In this document: piece by piece, positions 16,914 through 25,265 of the stretch
Layout of the letters: every line of letters starts with the position of its first letter
How positions within the stretch are numbered: the stretch's first letter is position 1
Program-made: the position numbers and the translations under genes
Assembly (NCBI RefSeq): GCF_900115715.1
Contig: NZ_FOXM01000010.1
Span: 1 to 64,000 of the forward strand
Reading direction: 5' to 3'
Length of the DNA: 64,000 nt
Source: Geopseudomonas sagittaria
Lineage (GTDB): Bacteria > Pseudomonadota > Gammaproteobacteria > Pseudomonadales > Pseudomonadaceae
The notes under the pieces: generated by a model
Database searches by the model: none
Seen by the model: the letters and a program-made list of their open reading frames with translations, nothing else
What the model was told of the DNA's origin: nothing

Positions 16914-17837
16914 ATGGACAGCCCTGCGAATCTCACCCGCCGCCGGCTGCTCGGCGCGCTCGCCGCAGCGGCCCTGCTCGGCCCGGCGCTGGGACTGGCG
17001 CGCCAGAGCGGCCCGGCCACCCGCAGCATCCCTTCCAGCGGCGAGGCCCTGCCGCTGGTCGGCCTGGGCAGCTGGATCACCTTCAACGTCGGCAACGACC
17101 GCGCCGCGCGCGACGCCAGCGCCGAGGTGATGCGCAACTTCTTCCGCGCCGGCGGGCGGCTGATCGACAGCTCGCCCATGTACGGCTCGGCGCAGGAAGT
17201 CATCGGCTACGGCCTCGCGAAGCTGGGGCATCCCGCACAGCTGTTCGCCGCCGACAAGGTGTGGATTGCCGACGGCGCGGCCGGTCGTGCGCAGATGGAA
17301 ACCTCGCGCCAGCGCTGGGGCATCCCGCGCTTCGACCTGCTGCAGGTGCACAACCTGGTGTCGTGGCAGGCGCACCTGCCGACGCTGCTGGCGATGAAGG
17401 CGGCCGGCCAGCTGCGCTATGTGGGCATCACCACCTCCCACGGGCACCGCCATGCCGAGATGGCGCGGATCATGGCCAGCCAGCCGCTGGACTTCGTCCA
17501 ACTGACCTACAACCTCGTCGACCGCGAGGCCGAGCAGCGCCTGCTGCCGCTCGCCCGCGAACACGGCATCGCGGTCATCGTCAACCGGCCGTTCCAGCGC
17601 GGCGAGCTGCTGCGCCGGCTCGACCGCCATCCGCTGCCGGCGTGGGCAGGCGAAATCGACTGCACCAGCTGGGCCCAGTTCGCCCTCAAGTTCGTCATTT
17701 CCCATCCGCACGTCACCTGCGCGATTCCCGCCACCACCCGCGTCGACCACGTGCTGGAGAACCTCGGCAGCGCCTCCGGACGCCTGCCGGATCAGGCCAT
17801 GCGCAGCCGCATGGCCGCATTCGTGGCCCAGCTCTGA
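16914..17837 (+). CDS. Tat-exported aldo/keto reductase
   Basis: 307 residues. A twin-arginine signal (TRRRLLG, then a hydrophobic stretch to about residue 32) predicts periplasmic export. The AKR tetrad is recognisable: Asp and Tyr in DSSPMY, Lys in AADK, His in LLQVHN. The start at 16914 has GAAGGAG 6-12 bases upstream and places the Tat motif at the N-terminus. NADPH-dependent periplasmic AKRs are unusual, since the cofactor must be co-exported; the substrate is unknown. Confidence 0.8.
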   Translation: MDSPANLTRRRLLGALAAAALLGPALGLARQSGPATRSIPSSGEALPLVGLGSWITFNVGNDRAARDASAEVMRNFFRAGGRLIDSSPMYGSAQEVIGYGLAKLGHPAQLFAADKVWIADGAAGRAQMETSRQRWGIPRFDLLQVHNLVSWQAHLPTLLAMKAAGQLRYVGITTSHGHRHAEMARIMASQPLDFVQLTYNLVDREAEQRLLPLAREHGIAVIVNRPFQRGELLRRLDRHPLPAWAGEIDCTSWAQFALKFVISHPHVTCAIPATTRVDHVLENLGSASGRLPDQAMRSRMAAFVAQL

Positions 17838-18511
17838 TGGCGGAGTGGTGGCTCTACGGCCCGCGCGATCTGCTGCTGTTTGCGCCGCGTACCTACTACC
17901 GGCTGTTCGAGCTCTACAACCTCGAACTGTGGCCGCTGCAGCTGCTCGCCCTCGCGCTCGGCCTGGCAGTACTGGTGTTGGCGCGGCGCGGCGGCGAGCG
18001 GGCGGGACGTGCCAGCGCCGTGATCCTGGTGCTCTGCTGGCTGTGGGTCGCCTGGGGGTTCCACTGGCAGCGCTACGCCAGCATCAACCTGGCCGCCGGC
18101 TATTTCGCCCTGGCCTTCGTCGTCCAGGCGGCGCTGCTGCTCTGGTCTGGGGTCCTGCGCGGCCGACTCGCACCGCCATCTCCCACGCGGCTGCAGAAGC
18201 GCGCCGGCCTGGTCCTGCTGCTGTTTGCCCTGCTGGTCTTTCCGGCGATCGGCCCGCTGCTGGGGAGAAGCTGGACGCAGGCGGAGCTGTTCGGCATGGC
18301 CCCCGACCCGACCGCGCTGGCCACCCTCGGCGTCCTGCTGCTGGTCGGCGGGCGGCCGGCGTGGGGCCTGTGGCCGATTCCGGTGGCCTGGTGCCTGCTC
18401 AGCGGCACGACCCTGTGGGCGATGGAAGCGCCCGACTTTGCGCTGGCGCCGCTGCTGGCGTTGCTGGCGGTCGGCCTGGCCGTCGGCGGTGCCGCGAGGC
18501 GCTCGAGGTGA
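17837..18511 (+). CDS. DUF6064-like membrane protein
   Basis: 224 residues, six or so hydrophobic helices, short loops, Trp-rich N-terminus (MAEWWLYGPRDLLLF). The start overlaps the reductase stop (TGATG), so the two are coupled. I recall this layout for the DUF6064 family of unknown function. A role as membrane partner of the reductase is inference. Confidence 0.65.
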   Translation: MAEWWLYGPRDLLLFAPRTYYRLFELYNLELWPLQLLALALGLAVLVLARRGGERAGRASAVILVLCWLWVAWGFHWQRYASINLAAGYFALAFVVQAALLLWSGVLRGRLAPPSPTRLQKRAGLVLLLFALLVFPAIGPLLGRSWTQAELFGMAPDPTALATLGVLLLVGGRPAWGLWPIPVAWCLLSGTTLWAMEAPDFALAPLLALLAVGLAVGGAARRSR

Positions 18512-18596
18512 CGCCCCCGCGCAGTCAGCCGCCACCCGCCCTCTCCCGCCGCAGCCATCTTCGTGTTGCGGCTGGGAGGATCACGCGGAACGAGGC

Positions 18597-18830
18597 TCAG
18601 AAGCCAAACTGGCCGAGGGCGGCCATCAGCACCAGCGCCAGCACGGCGAGGCCGACGCACTGGACGTAGGTCTCCTCGCGCCGGCCGCTCAACCAGCCGT
18701 GGCGGGGATACTTGCCGAGGGTGAACAGCTTCACCCAAGGCCAGCCGGCCCAGTAGCAGAGGGTGCCGAAGAACAGCTCGACGAGGATATGGGCGAGAAA
18801 GCGAGCGACCAGGGACAGCAGCTCATCCAT
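18597..18830 (-). CDS. Small inner-membrane protein
   Basis: 77 residues with two hydrophobic helices (about 8-30 and 58-76) separated by a basic loop (KLFTLGKYPRHGWLSGRREE). A conserved hypothetical in Pseudomonas by general appearance. It follows the DUF2726 gene on the same strand after 16 bases. No function can be assigned. Confidence 0.6.
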   Translation of the reverse strand: MDELLSLVARFLAHILVELFFGTLCYWAGWPWVKLFTLGKYPRHGWLSGRREETYVQCVGLAVLALVLMAALGQFGF

Positions 18831-18846
18831 TGCTTACGGGCTCCAA

Positions 18847-19575
18847 CTACCGATTCGCTTGTTTACCAAGCGGGATATAGCCCTTGCATGCGGGAAAACT
18901 GGAGCAGCCCCACAACTGTTTTCCCGCATGAGCTCCGCTCTTGACCGTGCGGAGTAGTGTCAGCCCACCACACTTTGGACAAACGGGCGCCTTATCCTGA
19001 GAGTCTGTTGCAGGCGACAATTGAGCGGTTGGATTCTGGCTCTCCATGTCGTTGGGTTTCGGCGCCGGCTCCAGCTTGATAACTGCCACCTGCTGAATGG
19101 ATTCCCGCACATCCTGAATGGTGTACGTGGCCTTCGCTACAAACCTGGCCAGCGGCAAGCCGGCTGCACGGCATGCCTCTTCCACGAAAGTGTCCCGCTC
19201 CTTGCGCCGTGCCTGTTGATGGGATGCGTCGTCCAGCTCAATGGCGCAGACGATCTCGAGGGTTTCCTTGTCGCACAACACAAAGTCGGCATGCTTGCGG
19301 TTGATTCGGTTCAGGGCAATTGTGCGGGCAGACCTGCCGATGCCGGTTCTCACCGCGAGCAGGTCTGCAAGCCGCACTTGGGCATACACACGATATTGGC
19401 CGCCAATCGCTTGCTCAAGCACGCCCAGAAATGAGCGCTCCGCAGGGGTTAGCAGACAATCCTTCTTGATGTAAGGAAACGGCTGGCCAGAGGCTCCTTT
19501 AGCGGATTTTCCCGCAGCAATGATTACTGCCATAAGCACGGCCAATACAACTACCGCAATCAGTAGCCACGTCAT
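18847..19575 (-). CDS. DUF2726 protein with C-terminal zinc ribbon
   Basis: 242 residues: an N-terminal membrane anchor (about 3-22), a DUF2726 domain (about 38-165, with ADFVLCD and AIELDDASH, resembling a PD-(D/E)XK-like core), and a C-terminal topoisomerase-type zinc finger with CPKCGG then C-x5-C (about 198-232). Proteins of this kind are thought to be nucleic-acid related, but no function is established. Membrane anchoring is clear from the N-terminal hydrophobic run. Confidence 0.75.
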   Translation of the reverse strand: MTWLLIAVVVLAVLMAVIIAAGKSAKGASGQPFPYIKKDCLLTPAERSFLGVLEQAIGGQYRVYAQVRLADLLAVRTGIGRSARTIALNRINRKHADFVLCDKETLEIVCAIELDDASHQQARRKERDTFVEEACRAAGLPLARFVAKATYTIQDVRESIQQVAVIKLEPAPKPNDMESQNPTAQLSPATDSQDKAPVCPKCGGLTLLRTVKSGAHAGKQLWGCSSFPACKGYIPLGKQANR

Positions 19576-19747
19576 CTAATTCCTCCATGAACACATAACA
19601 TCCGTGCCCCAAGTCTTCATTTACTGGATCGCAGCCACAGCATCGGCTGGGAAATGCAGGGTGATTGCATCCTTGGCGAAATGCAGGGCGGGACGTTAAC
19701 CCTCCCCCCAATGCTTGTCTACCGGTTAGACAACCTGCACGGTCAGT

Positions 19748-19796
19748 ACAAAACCAAAACGGCCGAAGCAGATCCAATCTCCGCTCCGGCCGTGGC
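19748..19796 (-). terminator. Terminator of the rnf-nafY operon
   Basis: Minus strand: ACGGCCG, 30-base spacer with its own pairing, CGGCCGT followed by TTTGGTTTTG. It lies 30-80 bases past the last nafY stop. Moderate strength. Confidence 0.6.
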
Positions 19797-19825
19797 AACT
19801 GGCGCTCAGGTCCTGCCAACGCAGT

Positions 19826-20545
19826 TCAAGCCACCTCTTCCTCCTCCCACTCGAACCGCACCCGCTCCTCCGCACTGCGCCCCAGCAGCTTGGCCAGCCA
19901 CGGCGGCGGCGAGCCGGCCATGACCTGCTGCAGCTCGGCCAGGACCTCCTCGGCGCGACCGCCATTGGGTTTCTTCAGCGGGTAGATGTTGGCGCGCACC
20001 ACCTTGGCCGCGGCCGGGCCGCCGATGGAGACGACGAACAGCACCTGGCAGTCGGCGATCTGCTCGACGCGCCAGGCGTTCTTGTCCTCGGCCAGATCCG
20101 CTTCCAGGGTCGAGCGGATGTCGATCAGCGTGCTGTCGCTGGCGCCGACCTGGTAGATCAGAAAGCGCGGGCAGGTGCCGAAGTGGCCGTCCAGCTGCTC
20201 GCCGTTGTTGGAGGCGACGGCGACGCGGATCGAACCTGCCGGAACGCTGGCCAGGACCATCGGCTGCGGCAGATCGTCGGCCACGGTCTCGCCCCAGAGA
20301 ATGCGCACGGCCTCCTTGAGGGCTTCCATTGGCGTATCGAGCAGGTCGACGTCCTCCTCCGAGCCGGCCAGGCCGATCTTCAGGTCGGTGACGGTCACCC
20401 CCTGCAGGCTCTTTTCGGTCAGCGGGCCGTTGACCTGCTGGTGGAGGATTTCCAGCAGCTGGCCCACGCTGGTGCCGGGCAGGGCCCGGGCGGCCAGGGC
20501 GATGCGCAATGCGGTGTCGCGGCTCATGCTTACAGGACTATTCAT
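19826..20545 (-). CDS. nafY: NafY paralogue 3 (apo-dinitrogenase gamma / FeMo-co carrier)
   Basis: 239 residues. The N-terminal helical domain (about 5-90) binds apo-NifDK and the C-terminal NifX-like domain (about 105-220) binds FeMo-co in A. vinelandii NafY. The cofactor histidine falls at His121, the same number as in A. vinelandii NafY, inside DGHFG. Of the three copies this is the closest to A. vinelandii NafY by recall (IAVASNNGEQLDG, ADLAEDKNAWRVEQI). The start has GGAG 8-11 bases upstream. Last gene of the rnf operon. Confidence 0.9.
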   Translation of the reverse strand: MNSPVSMSRDTALRIALAARALPGTSVGQLLEILHQQVNGPLTEKSLQGVTVTDLKIGLAGSEEDVDLLDTPMEALKEAVRILWGETVADDLPQPMVLASVPAGSIRVAVASNNGEQLDGHFGTCPRFLIYQVGASDSTLIDIRSTLEADLAEDKNAWRVEQIADCQVLFVVSIGGPAAAKVVRANIYPLKKPNGGRAEEVLAELQQVMAGSPPPWLAKLLGRSAEERVRFEWEEEEVA

Positions 20546-20630
20546 CAGCGGGCTCCTGGACGACCGGGACGGCCGTCATGGTGATTGGGTCGAGCACGGG
20601 GCAGGCAACACGGCCGGGGGAACATCCCGC

Positions 20631-21347
20631 TCAGGCGTCGTCGTCCGCCTCGGCGAAACGCAGACGTCGTTCGGCATGCTGGCCGAGCAGCTTGGCCAGC
20701 CACGGCGGCGGCGCGCTGGCCATCACCGCCTGCAGCGCGGCGAGGATCTGCGCCGCTTCGCCGCCGGCGATCTTCATGATCGGGTAGATGCCGGCGCGGA
20801 CCACCTTGGAGGCCGCCGGGCCGCCGATGGTGACTGCGTAGAGCACCTGGCAGTCGGCGATCAGGTCGCGCCGGTAGCCGTTGCGGTCTTCGGCGAGATC
20901 GGCCTCGCGGGCCGAGCGCACGTCGATCAGGGTCAGCTGCGCGCTGCTCACCTGGTAGATCAGGAAGCGCTGGCAGGAACCGAAGTGGCCATCCAGCCGT
21001 TCGCCGCAGTTGGAGGCGACGGCCACGCGGATCGAGCCCGGCGGCAGTTCCGCGAGGGGCGTGGCGCGCGGCAGCTCGCCGGGCACGCTTTCGCCCCAGA
21101 GGATGCGCACGGCCTCCTTGAAGGCTTCCATCGGCGTGTCGAGCAGGTCGACGTCGTCTTCGGAACCAGCCAGGCCGATCTTCAGGTCGCTGACGGTCAC
21201 CCGTTGCAGGGTCGACTCGATGAGCGGGGCATCGATGCGCTCGCGAAGGATCGCCAGCAACTGGCGCACGGGGACATCGGGCAGCACGCGGGCGGCCAGC
21301 GCGATGCGCAGGGCTGCTTCACGGCTCAGGGGCGCGGCAGTATCCAT
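20631..21347 (-). CDS. NafY paralogue 2
   Basis: 238 residues, same two-domain plan, His121 in DGHFG, and the segment GSEDDVDLLDTPMEAFKEAV almost identical to paralogue 3, so 2 and 3 are probably the more recent pair. The C-terminus is less acidic (FAEADDDA). GAGGAGG lies 7 bases before the ATG. Probable role as a cofactor or apo-protein chaperone; whether it serves the same target as the others is unknown. Confidence 0.88.
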   Translation of the reverse strand: MDTAAPLSREAALRIALAARVLPDVPVRQLLAILRERIDAPLIESTLQRVTVSDLKIGLAGSEDDVDLLDTPMEAFKEAVRILWGESVPGELPRATPLAELPPGSIRVAVASNCGERLDGHFGSCQRFLIYQVSSAQLTLIDVRSAREADLAEDRNGYRRDLIADCQVLYAVTIGGPAASKVVRAGIYPIMKIAGGEAAQILAALQAVMASAPPPWLAKLLGQHAERRLRFAEADDDA

Positions 21348-21368
21348 CGGTGCCTCCTCGACTGCGGC

Positions 21369-21767
21369 TTACGCCGGGTGGTGCCCTTCCCCGCCGCACG
21401 CATGCTCGTCGTGGGGCTGGCCGGGTGGCAGGGCGTCGGCGAGGAAGGCCTTGACTGCCCGTTCGGGGTCGCTTTCGCCAGTGGTGAGCAGGATCACGCC
21501 GCGCTCGCCGAGGCGCCGGGTCACGCCGTCGCCGGCACTGCCGGCAATCGCCACGTCCACCGCGTGCAGCGGGTGGCGCTCGGGCTGCGCGCAGACGTGC
21601 CACTCGTGCAGGCAGGCGTGCTCGTCCAGCTCGAGGGTGTAGGCGCCGTCCGGAGCCTCGCCCGGCCAGACGTCGAACACGCGCCAGCGGTGGGCGCGGC
21701 CGGCGTGTCCGGCCACCTGGCCCTGGCGATCGATGGCGACGGCGATCAGTCGACGGGGATCACTCAT
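21369..21767 (-). CDS. Short NifX-domain protein, His-rich tail
   Basis: 132 residues, one dinitrogenase-cofactor (NifX/NifB C-terminal) domain: AVAIDRQGQVAGHAGRAHRW carries the conserved H-x-G-x-A pattern near residue 21. The C-terminal tail HDEHACGGEGHHPA and the segment DEHACLHEWHVCAQ are His/Cys-rich and could bind metal. ATG at 21767 is preferred to GTG at 21773 because GAGGTG lies 8 bases upstream. It sits between nafY paralogues 1 and 2, its start next to the paralogue 1 stop. A cofactor or metal carrier role is inference. Confidence 0.75.
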   Translation of the reverse strand: MSDPRRLIAVAIDRQGQVAGHAGRAHRWRVFDVWPGEAPDGAYTLELDEHACLHEWHVCAQPERHPLHAVDVAIAGSAGDGVTRRLGERGVILLTTGESDPERAVKAFLADALPPGQPHDEHACGGEGHHPA

Positions 21768-21769
21768 GT

Positions 21770-22492
21770 TCACAGCACCTCAGCCGAACGGGAAAAGCGC
21801 ACGCGTTGCTCGGCGCCGTCGCCGAGCAGCTTGGCCAGCCAGGGTGGCGGCGAACCGGCCATGACCGCCTGCAGGTCGGCGAGGATGTCCGCAGCCAGGC
21901 CGCCTTCGATCCGCTTGATCGGGTAGATGTCGGCGCGCACCACCTTGGCCGCCGCCGGTCCGCCGACCGACACCACGTAGAGCACCTGGCAGTCGCGGAT
22001 CAGGTCGACGCGAAAGCCGTTCTTGTCCTCGGCGAAGTCCGCCTCCAGGGCGGAGCGCACATCGACCAGCGCCACCTGCTCGGCGCTCACCTGATAGACC
22101 AGAAAGCGCAGGCAGGAGCCGAAGTGGCCGTCGAGGTTCTCGCCGCTGTTGGAAGCGATGGCCACACGGATCGAGCGCTCCGGCAGCGTGTCGAGAACCA
22201 CCGGCTGCGGCAGATCGCTGTCCACGGTCTCGCCCCAGAGGATGCGCACCGCATCCTTGATCGCCGGCAGGCCGACGCTGATGTCCTCGCCGTCCTCCTC
22301 GCCGTCGGCGCTGGCGAAGCCGGTCTTGAGGTTGGTGACGGTCACCGTCTGCAGGCTCTCCTCGGTCAGCGGCCCCTCGATGCTCTGGTGCAGCATCTCC
22401 AGCAGGCGGCCGACGCCGATGCCGGGCAACGCCCGGGCGGCCAGGGCGATACGCAGTGCGGTCTCGCGACTCATGTTCATGGGGGTTTGCAT
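21770..22492 (-). CDS. NafY paralogue 1
   Basis: 240 residues from ATG at 22492 (GGGAGG 6 bases upstream; TTG at 22510 rejected). Same two-domain plan with the cofactor histidine at His123. The linker is longer and acidic (SADGEEDGEDISVG) than in the other two copies, so it is the most diverged. Follows rnfH by 30 bases. Confidence 0.88.
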   Translation of the reverse strand: MQTPMNMSRETALRIALAARALPGIGVGRLLEMLHQSIEGPLTEESLQTVTVTNLKTGFASADGEEDGEDISVGLPAIKDAVRILWGETVDSDLPQPVVLDTLPERSIRVAIASNSGENLDGHFGSCLRFLVYQVSAEQVALVDVRSALEADFAEDKNGFRVDLIRDCQVLYVVSVGGPAAAKVVRADIYPIKRIEGGLAADILADLQAVMAGSPPPWLAKLLGDGAEQRVRFSRSAEVL

Positions 22493-22522
22493 CAGTGGCC
22501 TCCCGGGCAAGCCAACAGCGGA

Positions 22523-22786
22523 TCAATCGTCGTCATCGTCATCGTCTTCGTCGAGCACCCGCGTGATGCGCTGGTAGATCTCCACGCGATCGCCCTCCTT
22601 CAGGCAACTGTCGAGCTTCACGAACTTGCCGAACACGCCGACCTTCTGCTTCTTCAGGTCGATCTCCGGGCAGTAGCGCAGCAGCCCGGACCGTTCGATG
22701 GCCTGCGCCACGGTGCTGCCTTCTTCGACCTGGCAGGTCAGCAGCAGCGGCTGGGGAGCAACGGCGTACACCACACCAACTTTCAT
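22523..22786 (-). CDS. rnfH: RnfH
   Basis: 87 residues with a beta-grasp (ThiS/MoaD-like) fold typical of RnfH/Rat[18 protein letters not shown] and [25 protein letters not shown]. The C-terminus ends in an unbroken run of seven Asp after Glu. Its role in the Rnf complex is not settled. Last of the seven rnf genes, 21 bases after rnfE. Confidence 0.9.
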   Translation of the reverse strand: MKVGVVYAVAPQPLLLTCQVEEGSTVAQAIERSGLLRYCPEIDLKKQKVGVFGKFVKLDSCLKEGDRVEIYQRITRVLDEDDDDDDD

Positions 22787-22807
22787 GGCTTCACTCCTGT
22801 GCCGGAC

Positions 22808-23494
22808 TCATTGCAGAACCACCAGCTCGCCGTGGCTCTTGATCCTGCGCTCGGCGCGCTTGCGGTCGAGCACGCGCTTGCCGGCGAGCAGGAAGCCCAG
22901 GACGATGAACGCACCCGGCGGCAGGATGGCCAGCAGGATGCCCTGGAAGCCGGGCAGCACGGTGATCTCCAGCCACTGGAAGTGTGCGCCGAGCAGCGAC
23001 GAGGCCTGGGCGAACAGGGTGCCGCTGCCGAGGATCTCGCGGATGCCGCCGATCACCACCAGCACCCAGGTGAAGCCGATGCCCATGCCGGCGCCGTCGA
23101 GCATCGCGGGAATCACCGGGTTCCTCAGGCTGAACGATTCGGCGCGGCCGAGCACCGCGCAGTTGGTGACGATCAGCGCGATGAACAGGCCGAGCACCTT
23201 GTACATCTCATGCATCCAGGCGTTCATCGCCATGTCGATCAGGGTCACCACGCCGGCGATGATGGCGATCATCACCGGGTTGCGTACCTCGGGGGCGATG
23301 CTGTGGCGCAGCGCGGAGATGATCGCGTTGGTGCAGATCAGCACCAGGGTGGTGGCCAGGCCCATGCCCAGGCCGTTGGTCGCGGTGGTGGTGACCGCCA
23401 GCGCCGGGCACAGCGCGAGCATCTGCACCAGGGCGACGTTGTAGTCCCACAGCGCCGAGGTGAAGTAGTGCCACGGCCGTTTCGCTTCGCTCAT
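22808..23494 (-). CDS. rnfE: RnfE, membrane subunit
   Basis: 228 residues, six transmembrane helices, with [18 protein letters not shown] and [11 protein letters not shown], the signatures shared by RnfA/RnfE/NqrD/NqrE. Part of the ion-translocating ferredoxin:NAD+ oxidoreductase core that in Azotobacter drives low-potential electrons to nitrogenase. The start overlaps the rnfG stop (ATGA). Confidence 0.95.
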   Translation of the reverse strand: MSEAKRPWHYFTSALWDYNVALVQMLALCPALAVTTTATNGLGMGLATTLVLICTNAIISALRHSIAPEVRNPVMIAIIAGVVTLIDMAMNAWMHEMYKVLGLFIALIVTNCAVLGRAESFSLRNPVIPAMLDGAGMGIGFTWVLVVIGGIREILGSGTLFAQASSLLGAHFQWLEITVLPGFQGILLAILPPGAFIVLGFLLAGKRVLDRKRAERRIKSHGELVVLQ

Positions 23495-24168
23495 CGTTGT
23501 GCCTCCTCTGCGGTCGCGCCCAGCCGCGCGGCCTGGCGGACCTGGAACTGCAGGGCCTGCAGCACGCTCTTGACCACCGCGCGCGGGGTGATGGTGGCGC
23601 CGGCGAACTGGTCGAACTGGCCGCCGTCCTTCTTCACCTTCCACTGCACCAGCGGGGTGTTGGCCAGCGACAGGCCATCGAACGCCTTGATCCAGTCGCT
23701 GCGCGACACTTCGATCTTGTCGGCCAGGCCGGGGGTCTCCTTGTGGCTGAGCACCCGCACGCCGAGGATCTGCCCTTCGCGGCTCAGCGCGATCAGGTGC
23801 AGGATCGGACCGCCGTAGCCGATGTTGCTGACCTGGAAGGCCACCGCCACCAGATGGCCGTCCTTGCGCGCCGGATACACCTCGACCGCGCCCAGCTCGG
23901 CGTCCTGCACGGTGAAGGCGTCGCTCAGCGGGTTGTTGTCGTACAGCCGCTGCGGCAGGACCTGGCGCAGCACGGCGAGGCGGTCGGCCTCCTGCTGGGC
24001 GGTGATCTGCTCGTGGGTCAGCTGGTTGCCGAGCAGCAGCGACAGCGCTACCAGCGCGCAGATCGCCGCCAGCGACAGGCCCTGGTACTCGACCCGCGAA
24101 CGCCAGCGTTGCAGCAGCGAAGGCGGCGCGACGACCTCCTCCGCAGGGGTCAGCGTGTTCTCGCTCAT
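23491..24168 (-). CDS. rnfG: RnfG, FMN-binding subunit
   Basis: 225 residues, one N-terminal membrane helix (about 28-48) and a periplasmic FMN domain. GATIT near residue 185 is the covalent flavin attachment motif (Thr), seen as [12 protein letters not shown]. Overlaps rnfD and rnfE by 4 bases each. Confidence 0.95.
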   Translation of the reverse strand: MSENTLTPAEEVVAPPSLLQRWRSRVEYQGLSLAAICALVALSLLLGNQLTHEQITAQQEADRLAVLRQVLPQRLYDNNPLSDAFTVQDAELGAVEVYPARKDGHLVAVAFQVSNIGYGGPILHLIALSREGQILGVRVLSHKETPGLADKIEVSRSDWIKAFDGLSLANTPLVQWKVKKDGGQFDQFAGATITPRAVVKSVLQALQFQVRQAARLGATAEEAQR

Positions 24169-25265
24169 GGCTTGCCCTCCTGGTTGACCGGATTGGTTTG
24201 CCGACCGATGGGCAGCGGCTTGCCACGTGCGTTGCGGCCGTAGGCGCGCGGCCGCCAGTAGCGGTCGAGCAGCGGGGTCAGCGCGTTCATGAACAGCACG
24301 GCGAAGGCCACCGCCTCGGGGAAGCTGCCCCAGGTGCGGATCACGTAGATCAGCACGCCGCTGCCGGCGCCGAACAGCAGCCGGCCGCTGCGGCTGACCG
24401 GCGAGGTGACCGGATCGGTGGCGATGAACAGCGCGCCGAGCAGCAGGCCACCGCTGGCCAGGTGGTAGAGCCCGCCGGGATAGCGCCCGGGATTGATCTG
24501 GTGGGCGATGGCCGCCAGCAGCACCACGGCGAGCAGCATGCTCAGCGGGATTTCCCAGTGGATGATGCGCCGCGCCAGCAGCCAGGCGCCGCCGAGCAGG
24601 AGCAGCAGTTCGGAGGTTTCGCCCAGGCTGCCGGCGCTGTGGCCCAGCAGCGCCGCCAGCAGGCTGAAGTCGCCGGCGAGGATCGCCTCGGCGCTGTGGC
24701 CCAGGGTCAGCTCGGTCTTCAGATGGCCCAGCGCGGTGGCGCCGCTCATGCCGTCGGCCAGTGGCGCGCCGGCGAAGGTGATCGCCAGGCCGTCGAGGAA
24801 ACCCGGCGCGCCGGCCGAACCCAGAGGCTGCGGCAGCGCCCAGCTGGTCATCTGCAGCGGGAAGGCGATCAGCAGGGCGACCCGTGCCAGCATCGCCGGG
24901 TTGAACAGGTTCTGGCCGATGCCGCCGTACAGCTGCTTGCCGATACCTATGGCGAACGCGGCGCCGCCGACGGCGATCCACCAGGGCGCCGTCGGCGGCA
25001 GCGACAGCGCCAGCAGCCAGCCGGTGAGCAGCGCCGAACCATCGAGCAGACGCGCCATCGGCTGGTCGAGCCAGCGCAGGCACAGCGCCTCGGTGGCCAG
25101 CGCGCTGGCGCAGGTCAGCAGCCACAGGTTGATCGCCGGCCAGCCGAACAGGTAGAGGCCGAACAGGGTGGTCGGCAGCAGCGCCAGGCTGACCTGCAGC
25201 ATGATGCGGTTGACCGAGGAGCGGTCGTGGGCGAAGGGCCCGGAGGCGATGTCTAGGCTACTCAT
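24165..25265 (-). CDS. rnfD: RnfD, membrane flavoprotein subunit
   Basis: 366 residues, about nine to ten transmembrane helices. [12 protein letters not shown] near residue 165 carries the threonine that holds covalent FMN in RnfD/NqrB. TDPVTSP (about 300) is another family signature. Start overlaps the rnfC stop. Confidence 0.95.
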   Translation of the reverse strand: MSSLDIASGPFAHDRSSVNRIMLQVSLALLPTTLFGLYLFGWPAINLWLLTCASALATEALCLRWLDQPMARLLDGSALLTGWLLALSLPPTAPWWIAVGGAAFAIGIGKQLYGGIGQNLFNPAMLARVALLIAFPLQMTSWALPQPLGSAGAPGFLDGLAITFAGAPLADGMSGATALGHLKTELTLGHSAEAILAGDFSLLAALLGHSAGSLGETSELLLLLGGAWLLARRIIHWEIPLSMLLAVVLLAAIAHQINPGRYPGGLYHLASGGLLLGALFIATDPVTSPVSRSGRLLFGAGSGVLIYVIRTWGSFPEAVAFAVLFMNALTPLLDRYWRPRAYGRNARGKPLPIGRQTNPVNQEGKP

